From positions 1-64,000 of the forward strand of contig CAKSCV010000010.1 of NCBI GenBank assembly GCA_934444645.1: DNA of 64,000 nucleotides, written 5' to 3'. The stretch comes from an uncultured Eubacteriales bacterium. GTDB taxonomy: Bacteria > Bacillota > Clostridia > Oscillospirales > CAG-382. Both the position numbers and the translations under genes were made by a program. The notes under the pieces are model-generated. The model saw nothing but the letters and a program-made list of their open reading frames with translations. It ran no database searches and was not told the DNA's origin. Positions 19,236 through 27,725 of the stretch are shown here, piece after piece (the stretch's first letter is position 1; each line of letters begins with the position of its first letter).

Positions 19236-20435
19236 ATGGGACTTTTGAAAGCAGGAGCCGGTGCGCTTGGCGGCGTGCTTGCCGATTCGTGGAGAGACTA
19301 TTTCTATTGTGAAAGCTTGGATGCGGATGTATTGGTCGCCAAAGGCGAAAAAAGGGTCGGCAATCGTTCTTCCAACAAAAAAGGCTCGGAAAATATCATT
19401 TCCAACGGCTCAATTATCAATGTCAACAACGGACAATGCATGATGATTGTCGAGAGCGGCAAGGTTGTTGAAATCTGTGCCGAACCCGGCGAATTTGTCT
19501 ATGACACCTCGACCGAGCCGAGTATTTTCTACGGCCCGCTCGGCGAAAACATCAAAAAAACGTTCAGTGAAATCGGAAAACGCTTTACCTTTGGCGGCGA
19601 ACCTGCCAAAGATCAGCGCATTTACTTCTTTAATACAAAAGAAATCACCGGCAATAAATTCGGCACACCGGCACCCGTTCCGTTTCGCGTTGTGCTTGAT
19701 GAAAGCATGAACTATAAGCTTTCGGTCGATCTGCGCTGCAACGGTGTATATTCCTATCGCATCGTCGATCCGATGCTTTTCTATACCAATGTCTGCGGCA
19801 ATGTGGAGGATACCTATGAACGTTCCGAAATCGATGAAATGCTGAGAGGCTCGCTGCTTGACGCGCTTCGTCCGGCTTTTGCCCAGATTTCAGCCATGAA
19901 AATCATGTATTCCGAGATTCCGGCGCACACCAAGGAGGTGACGGCAGCTCTTTCGGAAGAGTTGACCGGCGAATGGCAGGAAAAGCGCGGTATCGCTCTG
20001 TTCGCTGTCAGCATTAACGGCGTTTCCATCCCGGATGACCAACGCAAGAAGATCACCGAGTGGGAAGAAAATATTATGACCTCAAATCCCAATGTTGCGG
20101 CTTCGCGTCTTGTTGGTGCTCAAGCCGACGCCATGCGCACGGCTGCCGGCAACCCGAACGGTGCCATGAGCGGCTTTATCGGCATGGGCTTTGCGCAAAA
20201 TGCCGGTGGGGCTAATGCGGCAAATCTCTATGCCATGGGCGGCAACTCTCAGAGCGCACCGGCACAGAACGCCGGAAACGGCGCCTGGAACTGCGCCTGC
20301 GGCAAAACGGGCAACACCGGAAAGTTCTGCTCCGAGTGCGGCAAACCGCGTCCGGAAGGCGCGTGGTTTTGCACCGAATGCGGCGCAAAAAACACCGGTA
20401 AGTTCTGCTCGGAATGCGGCAAACCGAGGGCGTAA
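19236..20435 (+). CDS. YdjI-like SPFH-domain protein with C-terminal double zinc ribbon
   Basis: This 399-residue protein has the SPFH (stomatin/prohibitin/flotillin) type domain of the YdjI/virion-core-like family. Family hallmarks are the start GVLADSWRDYFYCESLDADVLV, a central NGSIINVNNGQCMMIVESGKVVEI segment and YDTSTEPSIFYG. A Gly/Ala/Asn-rich linker leads to a C-terminal double zinc ribbon (CACGKTG...CSECGKPR and CTECGAKN...CSECGKPR). In Bacillus, YdjI links the phage-shock protein PspA to the membrane. No PspA gene is adjacent here. AGGAGG precedes the ATG. Its 3' end carries the ribosome site of gpsA. Confidence 0.88.
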   Translation: MGLLKAGAGALGGVLADSWRDYFYCESLDADVLVAKGEKRVGNRSSNKKGSENIISNGSIINVNNGQCMMIVESGKVVEICAEPGEFVYDTSTEPSIFYGPLGENIKKTFSEIGKRFTFGGEPAKDQRIYFFNTKEITGNKFGTPAPVPFRVVLDESMNYKLSVDLRCNGVYSYRIVDPMLFYTNVCGNVEDTYERSEIDEMLRGSLLDALRPAFAQISAMKIMYSEIPAHTKEVTAALSEELTGEWQEKRGIALFAVSINGVSIPDDQRKKITEWEENIMTSNPNVAASRLVGAQADAMRTAAGNPNGAMSGFIGMGFAQNAGGANAANLYAMGGNSQSAPAQNAGNGAWNCACGKTGNTGKFCSECGKPRPEGAWFCTECGAKNTGKFCSECGKPRA

Positions 20436-20439
20436 CGAC

Positions 20440-21432
20440 TTGTTGGAGCAAAACGTATTTTTCAAGAACGAAAAAAGAATCAAAACAACGGTCATCGGCT
20501 GCGGTCGATGGGGAAGCTGCATTGCATGGTACCTCGACAAAATCGGGCATGACGTAACGCTCTATGGACGTGCTTCGTCCGAACATATGCAGAGGATTTT
20601 GCGTGAACGAGCCAATGAATATATACATTTTTCAGCTGGCATGACCTTTTCTACCGATCTCGCCGAAGCAGCAGAGGCGGAGCTTATCGTGATTTCGATA
20701 GGCTCCCAAGCCTTGCGCGGGCTGTGCAGAGAACTGCGCTGCTGCGGTTTGCAGCACAAGGCGTTTGTGCTTTGCATGAAAGGCATTGAGAATACCACCT
20801 GCAAACGGTTGTCCGAAGTGCTTGCCGAAGAGCTTTGTAATCCGAAAACGGCTGTCTGGCTTGGTCCCGGACACGTCGAAGAGTTTTACAAGGGAATCCC
20901 GAACTGCATGGTGATCGACAGCGCGGATCCGGCTTTGAAGTCGGCTCTCGTAGACGCTTTTTCGGGCGATATCATCCGGTTTTATTACGGTACGGATCTT
21001 GTCGGAAACGAGATCGGTGCGGCTGCCAAAAATGTTATCGGAATTGCTGCCGGAATGCTTGACGGCCTGCAAATGACGTCTTTAAAAGGTGCGTTAATGA
21101 GCCGCGGTACTCGGGAAATCGCGCGATTGATCGATGCCTGCGGCGGCAGCGAACTGTCAGCCTATGGTCTTTGCCATCTCGGCGATTATCAGGCGACTGT
21201 CTTTTCCCCGTACAGCCATAACCGCCGTTTCGGCGAAGCATATATCCGCGGCGAAAGCTACAACAAGCTTGCCGAAGGATACCATACAGTTCCGGCACTT
21301 GTGTGCATGGCGGCACAGAAAAAAGTGGATCTGCCGATTTGTCGTGCGGTGTATGATGTGCTGTATCAAAACACAGACGCCCGTCTTGCACTCGGCCGCT
21401 TGTTCGAACGCTCGCAAAAAAACGAGTTTTGA
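20440..21432 (+). CDS. gpsA: NAD(P)H-dependent glycerol-3-phosphate dehydrogenase
   Basis: GpsA reduces dihydroxyacetone phosphate to sn-glycerol 3-phosphate for phospholipid synthesis. The 330-residue protein shows the Rossmann motif VIGCGRWGSCIAWYL, the substrate region WLGPGHVEEFYKGIPN, and the catalytic-domain segments GNEIGAAAKNVIGIAAGMLDGL and SPYSHNRRFGE. It is somewhat divergent: the usual GPSxAEE and GLGD segments read GPGHVEE and HLGDYQ. The start is TTG at 20440, possibly 20443, with GAGGG 9 bases upstream inside the ydjI-like gene. Only 4 bases separate the two genes, suggesting translational coupling. Confidence 0.9.
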   Translation: MLEQNVFFKNEKRIKTTVIGCGRWGSCIAWYLDKIGHDVTLYGRASSEHMQRILRERANEYIHFSAGMTFSTDLAEAAEAELIVISIGSQALRGLCRELRCCGLQHKAFVLCMKGIENTTCKRLSEVLAEELCNPKTAVWLGPGHVEEFYKGIPNCMVIDSADPALKSALVDAFSGDIIRFYYGTDLVGNEIGAAAKNVIGIAAGMLDGLQMTSLKGALMSRGTREIARLIDACGGSELSAYGLCHLGDYQATVFSPYSHNRRFGEAYIRGESYNKLAEGYHTVPALVCMAAQKKVDLPICRAVYDVLYQNTDARLALGRLFERSQKNEF

Positions 21433-21515
21433 TAAATATAAATCGTGCAAATCGACGATTTAACAGCATTTTGAAAGGGTTTTTTGCAGAAAATGCCGAT
21501 TTTTCAAAAAAGACC

Positions 21516-21543
21516 TTGACATTTTCAGAAAAATCATTAAAAT
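21516..21543 (+). promoter_or_regulatory. Sigma-A promoter of tig
   Basis: TTGACA at 21516-21521, a 16-bp spacer and TAAAAT at 21538-21543. A weak hairpin AAATCGT/ACGATTT (21440-21461) lies between gpsA and this promoter. Confidence 0.7.
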
Positions 21544-21637
21544 AGAATAGTATATTTTTGTAAACTTCCGTATTTGGAAGGCGAGGGAAGTCCGATCTTG
21601 AAAGCAGCGGATTCTCTCGGAAAGGATGGACAGAAGC

Positions 21638-23083
21638 ATGAGCTTGAAAAATTTCAAGGAAACAGAGACCAATAAGGTCGAAATGGACATTGTCATTTCG
21701 CGGGATGCCTTTGAAAACGCCATCAATAAGGTGTTTGCAAAATCCAAAAAGATCATCGCCATTCCGGGCTTCCGCAAGGGCAAAGCAACCAGAGGACTTG
21801 TGGAGAAATTCTACGGCAAACAGGTATTCTATGAGGATGCCATCAACGATCTGCTTCCGGGCGAAATCGACGCCGCCGTTAAAGAAACGCCGTACCGCAT
21901 TGCCGGTATGCCGGAAGTGACCGATGTCGATTTTGACGGCGAAGAAGGTATCACTGCTAAAGTTGCCTTTGTCCGTTACCCGGATGTAAAGGTAAAAGCG
22001 TATAAAGGTCTTGAAGTTGAAAAACTCGTTGTCAAGACCGAAGATGCAGAAGTGGACGCTGAACTTGAAAGAACACGTGCACGCTACGCAAGAACCATTG
22101 AAGTAAACGATCGTGCCGCTCAAAAGGACGATACCGTGACCATCGATTACGAAGGCTTCTGCGAAGGTGTTGCCTTTGACGGCGGCAAGGCTGAAGGCCA
22201 TAAGTTAAAGCTTGGCTCGAATACCTTTATTCCCGGATTTGAAGACCAGATCATCGGTAAAAATATCGGCGATGAATTTGATGTCAATGTCAAGTTCCCC
22301 GAGGATTATCACGCAAAGGAGCTTGCCGGCAAGGATGCTACCTTTAAGTGCAAGTTAAATGCGATCGAATTTGAAGAGTTTCCGGCATTGGACGATGATT
22401 TCGCCAAGGATGTTTCCGAATTTGAAACCTTTGCTGAATATAAGGCCGATGTTAAGGCTAAAATAGAGGCAAGACACGGTGCTGAAGCTGAAGTTCGTCT
22501 TGCCGAACAGCTTACCAAGGCACTCACTGACAATGTAGAAGCTGAGATTCCTGAAGCTCTTATTGACCGCGAAAAGGAAAACCTTGTCCGTGAATACGAT
22601 TATCAGCTTCGCAGCCAGGGCCTCAGCCTTGACATGATCTTAAAATATACCGGCATGTCGCTGGATGATGTCCGCGCAAGATATGGCGATATGGCTACCA
22701 TCAATGTCAAGAAGCAGCTCGCTCTCGAGGAGATCGTTAAAGCCGAAAATATCGAAGCCTCCGATGAAGAAGTCGAGAAGAAGTACAACGAAATGGCTGA
22801 GCAGTTCGGCATGAAGGTCGAGGATGTCAAGAGCCGCATTTCAGTGGATGACCTTGCTTACGATGTTAAGAGCATAAAGGCGTTTGAATTAGTAAAGGAA
22901 AACGCAAAGATTACCGAAAAAACCGTAACGGCTGAAGAACTTGAAAAGTTAAATGCTCCGGAGACGACCGAGAAATCGGAAGAAAAGTCCGAAGAGACCG
23001 AAGAAAAGCCGAAGAAAAAGACGACGAGAAAGCCGCGCGCAAAAAAGACTGCTGAACCGGCAGACGTGCCGACAGAAGAATAA
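21638..23083 (+). CDS. tig: Trigger factor (ribosome-bound prolyl isomerase chaperone)
   Basis: Trigger factor binds the ribosomal exit tunnel and folds new proteins. The 481-residue protein has the ribosome-binding signature IPGFRKGKATRGLVEKFYG near residue 45. An FKBP-type domain (KDDTVTIDYEGFCEGVAFDGG to the KDATFKCKL region) and a long helical C-terminal domain follow. The tail beyond about residue 435 is an unusual acidic-then-basic extension rich in Glu, Lys and Pro. The ATG at 21638 is preferred because GGAAAGGATGG lies about 10 bases before it, whereas the ATG at 21626 abuts the ribosome site. tig-clpP-clpX order is typical for Firmicutes. Confidence 0.96.
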   Translation: MSLKNFKETETNKVEMDIVISRDAFENAINKVFAKSKKIIAIPGFRKGKATRGLVEKFYGKQVFYEDAINDLLPGEIDAAVKETPYRIAGMPEVTDVDFDGEEGITAKVAFVRYPDVKVKAYKGLEVEKLVVKTEDAEVDAELERTRARYARTIEVNDRAAQKDDTVTIDYEGFCEGVAFDGGKAEGHKLKLGSNTFIPGFEDQIIGKNIGDEFDVNVKFPEDYHAKELAGKDATFKCKLNAIEFEEFPALDDDFAKDVSEFETFAEYKADVKAKIEARHGAEAEVRLAEQLTKALTDNVEAEIPEALIDREKENLVREYDYQLRSQGLSLDMILKYTGMSLDDVRARYGDMATINVKKQLALEEIVKAENIEASDEEVEKKYNEMAEQFGMKVEDVKSRISVDDLAYDVKSIKAFELVKENAKITEKTVTAEELEKLNAPETTEKSEEKSEETEEKPKKKTTRKPRAKKTAEPADVPTEE

Positions 23084-23100
23084 TCACGAAATACCTGCGA

Positions 23101-23129
23101 ACGGAAGCCGCCGCAAAGGCGGCTTCCGT
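23101..23129 (+). other. Perfect 12-bp hairpin between tig and clpP
   Basis: Arms ACGGAAGCCGCC and GGCGGCTTCCGT around GCAAA, with no T-run after it. It may be an mRNA-stabilising or attenuating structure rather than a full terminator. Confidence 0.7.
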
Positions 23130-23195
23130 GTTCGCCCGCATGGCCAAATATTCGTTTACATAGGCGTGTGAAACGCGAAGGAAAGGATGATTTAT

Positions 23196-23786
23196 ATGGC
23201 ACTCGTACCAATGGTTGTGGAACAGACCAATCACGGTGAACGTTCCTATGATATTTATTCTCGCCTTTTGAATGACAGAATCATCATTTTGAGCGATGAA
23301 GTAAACGATACGACGGCTTCTTTAGTCGTCGCTCAGCTTTTGTACCTTGAAGCACAGGATCCCGACAAGGATATCTCGCTTTACATCAACAGCCCCGGCG
23401 GTTCGATCACCTCCGGAATGGCGATTTATGACACGATGAACTACATCAAATGCGATGTTTCGACCGTTTGCATCGGCATGGCTGCCAGCATGGGTGCTTT
23501 TCTTCTTGCCGCCGGCGCCAAAGGCAAACGCTATGCGCTTCCAAACAGTGAAATCATGATTCACCAGCCCTTAATCAGCGGCGGCTTGAAAGGTCAAACC
23601 ACCGATATCAAAATCTATTCGGATCATTTGGTCAAGACAAAGGAAAAGATGAATCGAATTCTATCGGAACGTACCGGTAAGGATTACGAACAGGTTTGTG
23701 CCGATACCGAAAGAGATAATTTCATGTCTGCCGAAGAAGCGCGTTTATATGGACTTGTCGATGAAGTCATTGTTAAAAAGGATTAG
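23196..23786 (+). CDS. clpP: ATP-dependent Clp protease proteolytic subunit
   Basis: ClpP forms the tetradecameric serine protease chamber that works with ClpX. The 196-residue protein shows the catalytic serine in [11 protein letters not shown], histidine in EIMIHQP and aspartate in [31 protein letters not shown] is the conserved substrate-strand region. The ATG at 23196 has AGGAAAGG 9 bases upstream; the ATG at 23187 directly abuts that site. It lies between tig and clpX. Confidence 0.97.
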   Translation: MALVPMVVEQTNHGERSYDIYSRLLNDRIIILSDEVNDTTASLVVAQLLYLEAQDPDKDISLYINSPGGSITSGMAIYDTMNYIKCDVSTVCIGMAASMGAFLLAAGAKGKRYALPNSEIMIHQPLISGGLKGQTTDIKIYSDHLVKTKEKMNRILSERTGKDYEQVCADTERDNFMSAEEARLYGLVDEVIVKKD

Positions 23787-23803
23787 TATTATTCCGAAAG
23801 GAG

Positions 23804-23817
23804 CCGGCATTTACCGG
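23804..23817 (+). promoter_or_regulatory. Small hairpin between a distant Shine-Dalgarno and the clpX start
   Basis: AAAGGAG (23797-23803) is 27 bases from the clpX ATG. Between them a small inverted repeat CCGG/CCGG could fold and shorten the gap. No better ribosome site is visible, and an in-frame TGA directly before the ATG excludes an upstream start. Confidence 0.4.
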
Positions 23818-23830
23818 TTTGTATATCTGA

Positions 23831-25072
23831 ATGGCAAACACTACTGAAAACAAAAAAATCTGTGCCTTCTGTCATAAATCAGAAGACGAGGTTGACCGGC
23901 TGATCTTGGGCCCGGACGGCATCAACATCTGCAATAACTGCATCTTGATTTGTTCGGATATCCTCGAAAGTATGGAAAACGAAAATAAACTGCCGACGGA
24001 CGATACGTTATGCTTGGAAAATCTGCCGAAACCTTCTGCCATGAAAGATATGCTCGACAAGTATGTCATTGGGCAGGACAAGGCAAAAATTACGCTTTCG
24101 GTCGCTGTCTATAACCACTATAAGCGTATTCTTCAAGAAAAAGACGCGGAGGACGAGGTTGAAATTCAGAAGAGCAACGTCCTTTTGATCGGTCCTACCG
24201 GTGTCGGAAAAACCATGCTTGCACAATCCCTTGCTAAGCTTCTCAAAGTCCCGTTTGCCATTGCGGACGCAACGACCTTGACCGAAGCCGGCTATGTCGG
24301 CGAAGATGTGGAAAATATCTTATTGCGCTTGATCCAAGCAGCAGATTTCGATATTCCGCGTGCCGAAAAGGGCATCATCTATATCGATGAAATCGATAAA
24401 ATTTCCCGTCGCAGCGAAAATCGCTCCATTACGCGCGATGTTTCCGGTGAGGGCGTCCAACAGGCACTCCTCAAAATTCTGGAAGGCACGATTTCCGGCG
24501 TACCGCCGCAGGGCGGCCGCAAGCATCCGAATCAAGAGCTGATTCAGATCAACACCGAAAACATCCTCTTTATCTGCGGCGGTGCATTCGATGGCATTGA
24601 AACCATTATCGAAAACCGCAAAGGCAATAAAGGCTTAGGCTTCGGCGCGGAAATCAAAACCAAAGAAGAAAAGAAAAAGAGCGATACGCTTGCCGCTATC
24701 GAACCGCATGACCTTGTTAAATACGGTCTTATCCCGGAGCTTGTCGGCAGAATCCCTCTGATCACTGCTTTGACACCGCTCGATACGGAAGCGTTGGTGC
24801 GGATTCTCACCGAACCGAAAAACGCCCTGACTAAACAATATCATAAGCTGTTCGGCATGGACGGCGTTGAGCTCGAATTTGAAGAAGATGCCCTTCGTGC
24901 TATTGCTGAGCTTGCCGAAAAGCGAAACACCGGTGCGCGCGGCCTTCGCGCAATCACCGAAGCAATCATGACAGGACTTATGTACAGTCTGCCGGACGAT
25001 CCGGATCTTAAAAAAGTTGTCATAACCAAAAACGTCGTGGAAAAAAACGCACCACCCGTCAAAATCTATTGA
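23831..25072 (+). CDS. clpX: ATP-dependent Clp protease ATP-binding subunit ClpX
   Basis: ClpX unfolds substrates and feeds them to ClpP. The 413-residue AAA+ protein has the N-terminal C4 zinc domain (CAFCHKSE and CNNC), Walker [16 protein letters not shown], Walker [11 protein letters not shown], the sensor/arginine-finger region [19 protein letters not shown] and the ClpP-contact IGF-type loop position as GLGFGAE. The start ATG is preceded by an in-frame TGA. The ribosome binding site is unusually distant (27 bases). Confidence 0.97.
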   Translation: MANTTENKKICAFCHKSEDEVDRLILGPDGINICNNCILICSDILESMENENKLPTDDTLCLENLPKPSAMKDMLDKYVIGQDKAKITLSVAVYNHYKRILQEKDAEDEVEIQKSNVLLIGPTGVGKTMLAQSLAKLLKVPFAIADATTLTEAGYVGEDVENILLRLIQAADFDIPRAEKGIIYIDEIDKISRRSENRSITRDVSGEGVQQALLKILEGTISGVPPQGGRKHPNQELIQINTENILFICGGAFDGIETIIENRKGNKGLGFGAEIKTKEEKKKSDTLAAIEPHDLVKYGLIPELVGRIPLITALTPLDTEALVRILTEPKNALTKQYHKLFGMDGVELEFEEDALRAIAELAEKRNTGARGLRAITEAIMTGLMYSLPDDPDLKKVVITKNVVEKNAPPVKIY

Positions 25073-25077
25073 TTTTC

Positions 25078-25121
25078 AGAGGCTTGGTTTTCGATACAGT
25101 TCTCGTAATCAAGCCTCTTAT
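25078..25121 (+). terminator. Probable terminator of clpX
   Basis: Arms AGAGGCTTG and CAAGCCTCT with a 23-base loop, followed by TATTTAT. The large loop makes it weaker than usual. Confidence 0.5.
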
Positions 25122-25170
25122 TTATGCATTTTTATCAGAATTTTTTGTAAAGAACAGGAACATCAGCACT

Positions 25171-25743
25171 ATGTCAGAAACAGCCATTTTATACTATCAT
25201 AAACCTAAAATCAGACGTACCAATTTGAGAAAAGAAATGCTCATGGAGTCGGAATATACCATTGCCAGAATGTCTCAAGAGGCACATAGCACCTATGCAG
25301 AAAGCCGTTTGGCGGACATACCGATTCCGTCAAGCGTTACACCTGTTACGCACGCGAATTTACCGCAGGAATGCACTGTTTCGCTTGACAGCGTATTCAA
25401 TTGCAGCGCCAATACTTTGCGTTCTTTGGGTCTTACCGGAAAATATGATGGATTTATTTATATTTGCCGCGCCATCGAAGAGATTTTGAAGGAAAAGGAG
25501 CCGCCGCATTTCCAGAGCATCTACTACGACATCGGCAAGGAATACGATGTCAATCGCTGCTCGGTGGAGCGCAGCATCCGATACGCAATCAGTTACATAC
25601 GCCGCAACGGCAATATGTCCAAGCTCGGCGCCATTTTCGGCGATGCCGCCTGCGATGAAAAGAACTTTTCCAACAGCAAGTTTTTAACAATCCTCGCTGC
25701 GGATATCTACGAAAAAATCACCTCTTTGGAAGCTTCTGTTTAA
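25171..25743 (+). CDS. Stand-alone Spo0A C-terminal-domain protein
   Basis: The last 100 or so residues of this 190-residue protein resemble the Spo0A DNA-binding effector domain: GLTGKYDGFIYICRAIEEIL, YYDIGKEYDVNRCSVERSIRYAI and a closing NSKFLTILAADIY. No receiver domain precedes it, so phosphorelay control as in Spo0A is absent; the N-terminal part (about residues 1-80) is unrecognised. The ATG at 25171 is chosen because AGGAA lies about 11 bases upstream; ATG at 25237 is an alternative. It probably binds 0A-box-like DNA. It follows clpX and is separated from it by a weak terminator. Confidence 0.78.
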   Translation: MSETAILYYHKPKIRRTNLRKEMLMESEYTIARMSQEAHSTYAESRLADIPIPSSVTPVTHANLPQECTVSLDSVFNCSANTLRSLGLTGKYDGFIYICRAIEEILKEKEPPHFQSIYYDIGKEYDVNRCSVERSIRYAISYIRRNGNMSKLGAIFGDAACDEKNFSNSKFLTILAADIYEKITSLEASV

Positions 25744-25869
25744 GCTTTGAAACTATCCCGCCAATCTGTCGGAATCGTTTTTCATAAGACAAAACAGCCG
25801 CTTGAATCGGATGTTTTTTGAAAAAGCGACGATAATTTATGAATGTGACATGAGACGTTCACACATAAA

Positions 25870-25878
25870 TGCTATACT
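25870..25878 (+). promoter_or_regulatory. Extended -10 promoter of yajC
   Basis: TGCTATACT at 25870-25878 is an extended -10 element; no good -35 is visible at the normal distance. AGGAGG-like GGAGG follows at 25896-25900. Confidence 0.55.
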
Positions 25879-25908
25879 GATTTTATAAAACATTTGGAGG
25901 AAAAAACA

Positions 25909-26313
25909 ATGTTAAATCATTTTTATATGTTAGATGCAGCGCCGGCAGCAACGGGTACAGCAACCGGCATGGAGGCGTGGTCAATGCCGATTATGCTTGT
26001 TGTGTTTATCGCAGCAATGTATTTCTTTATGATCCGTCCCCAGAAAAAGCAGGAGAAACAGATTGCTGAAATGCGCAACAGTCTTATGGTCGGTGATGAG
26101 GTGACTACCAACGGCGGTATTTTGGGACGTGTTGTCTATATCAAGGACGATGTCGTTACCATCGAAACCGGTGCGGATCGTGTTAAGATCAAGGTTCGCA
26201 AATGGGCGATTTCCACGGTCGATAAAAAAGCAGATGAAAAGCCGAATGTTCCCAAGGGTGGGTACAAAGTGACCGCAGCTAAAAAGGCTGAGGACAAACC
26301 GGAATTAAAATGA
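25909..26313 (+). CDS. yajC: Preprotein translocase subunit YajC
   Basis: YajC is the small membrane accessory of the SecDF-YajC complex. The 134-residue protein has one membrane helix (SMPIMLVVFIAAMYFFMI) followed directly by the family motif RPQKKQEKQIAEMRNSL and GDEVTTNGGILGRV. The C-terminus is a Lys-rich tail. The ATG at 25909 has GGAGG 8 bases upstream. secD/secF are not adjacent here. A strong terminator follows. Confidence 0.93.
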   Translation: MLNHFYMLDAAPAATGTATGMEAWSMPIMLVVFIAAMYFFMIRPQKKQEKQIAEMRNSLMVGDEVTTNGGILGRVVYIKDDVVTIETGADRVKIKVRKWAISTVDKKADEKPNVPKGGYKVTAAKKAEDKPELK

Positions 26314-26319
26314 GTTGTA

Positions 26320-26350
26320 AAAAGCTGTGCCGTTCAAGCACAGCTTTTTT
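26320..26350 (+). terminator. Intrinsic terminator of yajC
   Basis: Arms AAAAGCTGTGC and GCACAGCTTTT with a 7-base loop and T-run. Confidence 0.9.
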
Positions 26351-26390
26351 GATAAAATTTCTAAGATTTGCTTAATTTGTTCAAATACAG

Positions 26391-26419
26391 TTGCTTTTTT
26401 TAACCACTTGTGCTATAAT
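26391..26419 (+). promoter_or_regulatory. Sigma-A promoter of the bactofilin-like gene
   Basis: TTGCTT at 26391-26396, a 17-bp spacer and TATAAT at 26414-26419 with an extended TGC before it. Confidence 0.75.
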
Positions 26420-26494
26420 AATAAAAGTGAATACGATATGGTTTTGCCGCTTGCGGCTGCTATACGGGCACATAACAACAAGGAGTGATTTGTT

Positions 26495-27646
26495 GTGAAA
26501 AAGACCACCGCATGGATTCTTGCACTTGGCATAATCTGCGCATTGATTGCCGTTTCTGTTCCGGCTCTTGCCGCAACAGTGATCGATGACTATGCCGAGG
26601 GGGATGTGGATGCTTCGGTTTTTCTTGCCGGACAAAACACAGAGAACAACGCGAATATCCAAGGCTTGCTCTGCTCGGCCGGCTACAAGGTTAGCTCGAC
26701 CGGTGCAAGCGAATATCTGATTGCCGCAGGCTACGATATCACCGTCGGCGGCGCTGCCGTAAAAGACGCGGTTTTGGCAGGCTGCAACATTGAAGTTTCC
26801 GGCAATATCGGCCGCGATATTTATGCAGTCGGAAAAAATATCGGTATTTCCGGAACTGTCGGGCGCAATGCAAACCTCGTTGCAAACTCTGTTTCCATAA
26901 ACGGCACGATTTTAGGCGATTTGGATATCACAGCCGGGAACATTATGATTTCGGAAAATGCCGTGATTTCCGGAAAACTTCGTTATAACAGCGATGCCGA
27001 TATCGTTGCACCGGAAACGACGCTGCAGGATGCGGAAATTTACGAACCCGACGCAGCGGATACTGAAACGGAGTTTTATGACGAGCGGCCGTCGGCAACC
27101 GACCTGCTTTTGGACGCGATCAAGGGCATCGTGTTCAGTTATGTCGGCGTTTTGGCTGTGGCGTTCCTTCTTTTGTGGCTGACGCCGTTGTGGGCAACTG
27201 TCGATAAAAAATATGAAAGTGCTTCTTTCGGAAAATATGCCGCCGCTTTCGGCATCGGTTTTGCCGTGCTTGTTGCACTTCCGCTTGTCTCACTTATTCT
27301 GATGGTGACCGGGTTTGGCTTGCGTTTGGGACTTATGTTGCTGACGCTCTATTTTGCCGCCATTGCCGTTTCGCCGGTTTTTATCAGTTTTATTCTCGGA
27401 AAACTTTTATGGCGCAAAGCCTTTAAGAAATCTGCTTGCTATCCGGCAGAACTTGCTGTTGGCGTTCTTGCTTGGCGGATACTTGCGTCTGTTCCGCTTC
27501 TGTCGTTCCTTGTTGGTTTTATCAGCCTCCCGTTCGGAATCGGTGTGCTGGTTTTGCTTTTGGGCAAGAAAAAAACGACCGCTCCGCAAATTCCGGTTTC
27601 TGCCGAAGTTTCTGCTGTCACGGACGAAACATCTGTAAACGAATAA
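26495..27646 (+). CDS. Membrane-bound polymer-forming (bactofilin-like) protein
   Basis: This 383-residue protein has a signal peptide (KKTTAWILALGIICALIAVS...ALA). A right-handed beta-helix-like region (about residues 35-175) follows, of short hydrophobic-glycine repeats such as GNIGRDIYAVGKNIGISGTVG, typical of bactofilin/polymer-forming proteins. About four membrane helices (about residues 205-355) close the protein. Bactofilins are usually cytoplasmic filaments; here the beta-helix is predicted outside the membrane. Translation starts at GTG (26495) with AAGGAG 9 bases upstream. It has its own promoter and terminator. A role in envelope organisation is only inferred. Confidence 0.75.
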   Translation: MKKTTAWILALGIICALIAVSVPALAATVIDDYAEGDVDASVFLAGQNTENNANIQGLLCSAGYKVSSTGASEYLIAAGYDITVGGAAVKDAVLAGCNIEVSGNIGRDIYAVGKNIGISGTVGRNANLVANSVSINGTILGDLDITAGNIMISENAVISGKLRYNSDADIVAPETTLQDAEIYEPDAADTETEFYDERPSATDLLLDAIKGIVFSYVGVLAVAFLLLWLTPLWATVDKKYESASFGKYAAAFGIGFAVLVALPLVSLILMVTGFGLRLGLMLLTLYFAAIAVSPVFISFILGKLLWRKAFKKSACYPAELAVGVLAWRILASVPLLSFLVGFISLPFGIGVLVLLLGKKKTTAPQIPVSAEVSAVTDETSVNE

Positions 27647-27652
27647 AAGAGT

Positions 27653-27689
27653 GCAGGGCAGGACATTAGGTGTCTTGCCCTGCTTTTTT
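27653..27689 (+). terminator. Intrinsic terminator
   Basis: Arms of 13 bp (GCAGGGCAGGACA and TGTCTTGCCCTGC, one G-T pair) around a 5-base loop, followed by six T. The ABC transporter start codon is only 37 bases farther on. Confidence 0.88.
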
Positions 27690-27725
27690 CTGAAAAAAAA
27701 GGAATATATATCCGGAAAGTGTGTA

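Noticed and set aside
21035..22201. Minus-strand open frame of 388 codons across gpsA and tig
   Set aside because: It crosses a promoter and two convincing genes on the opposite strand; no family motif was seen.
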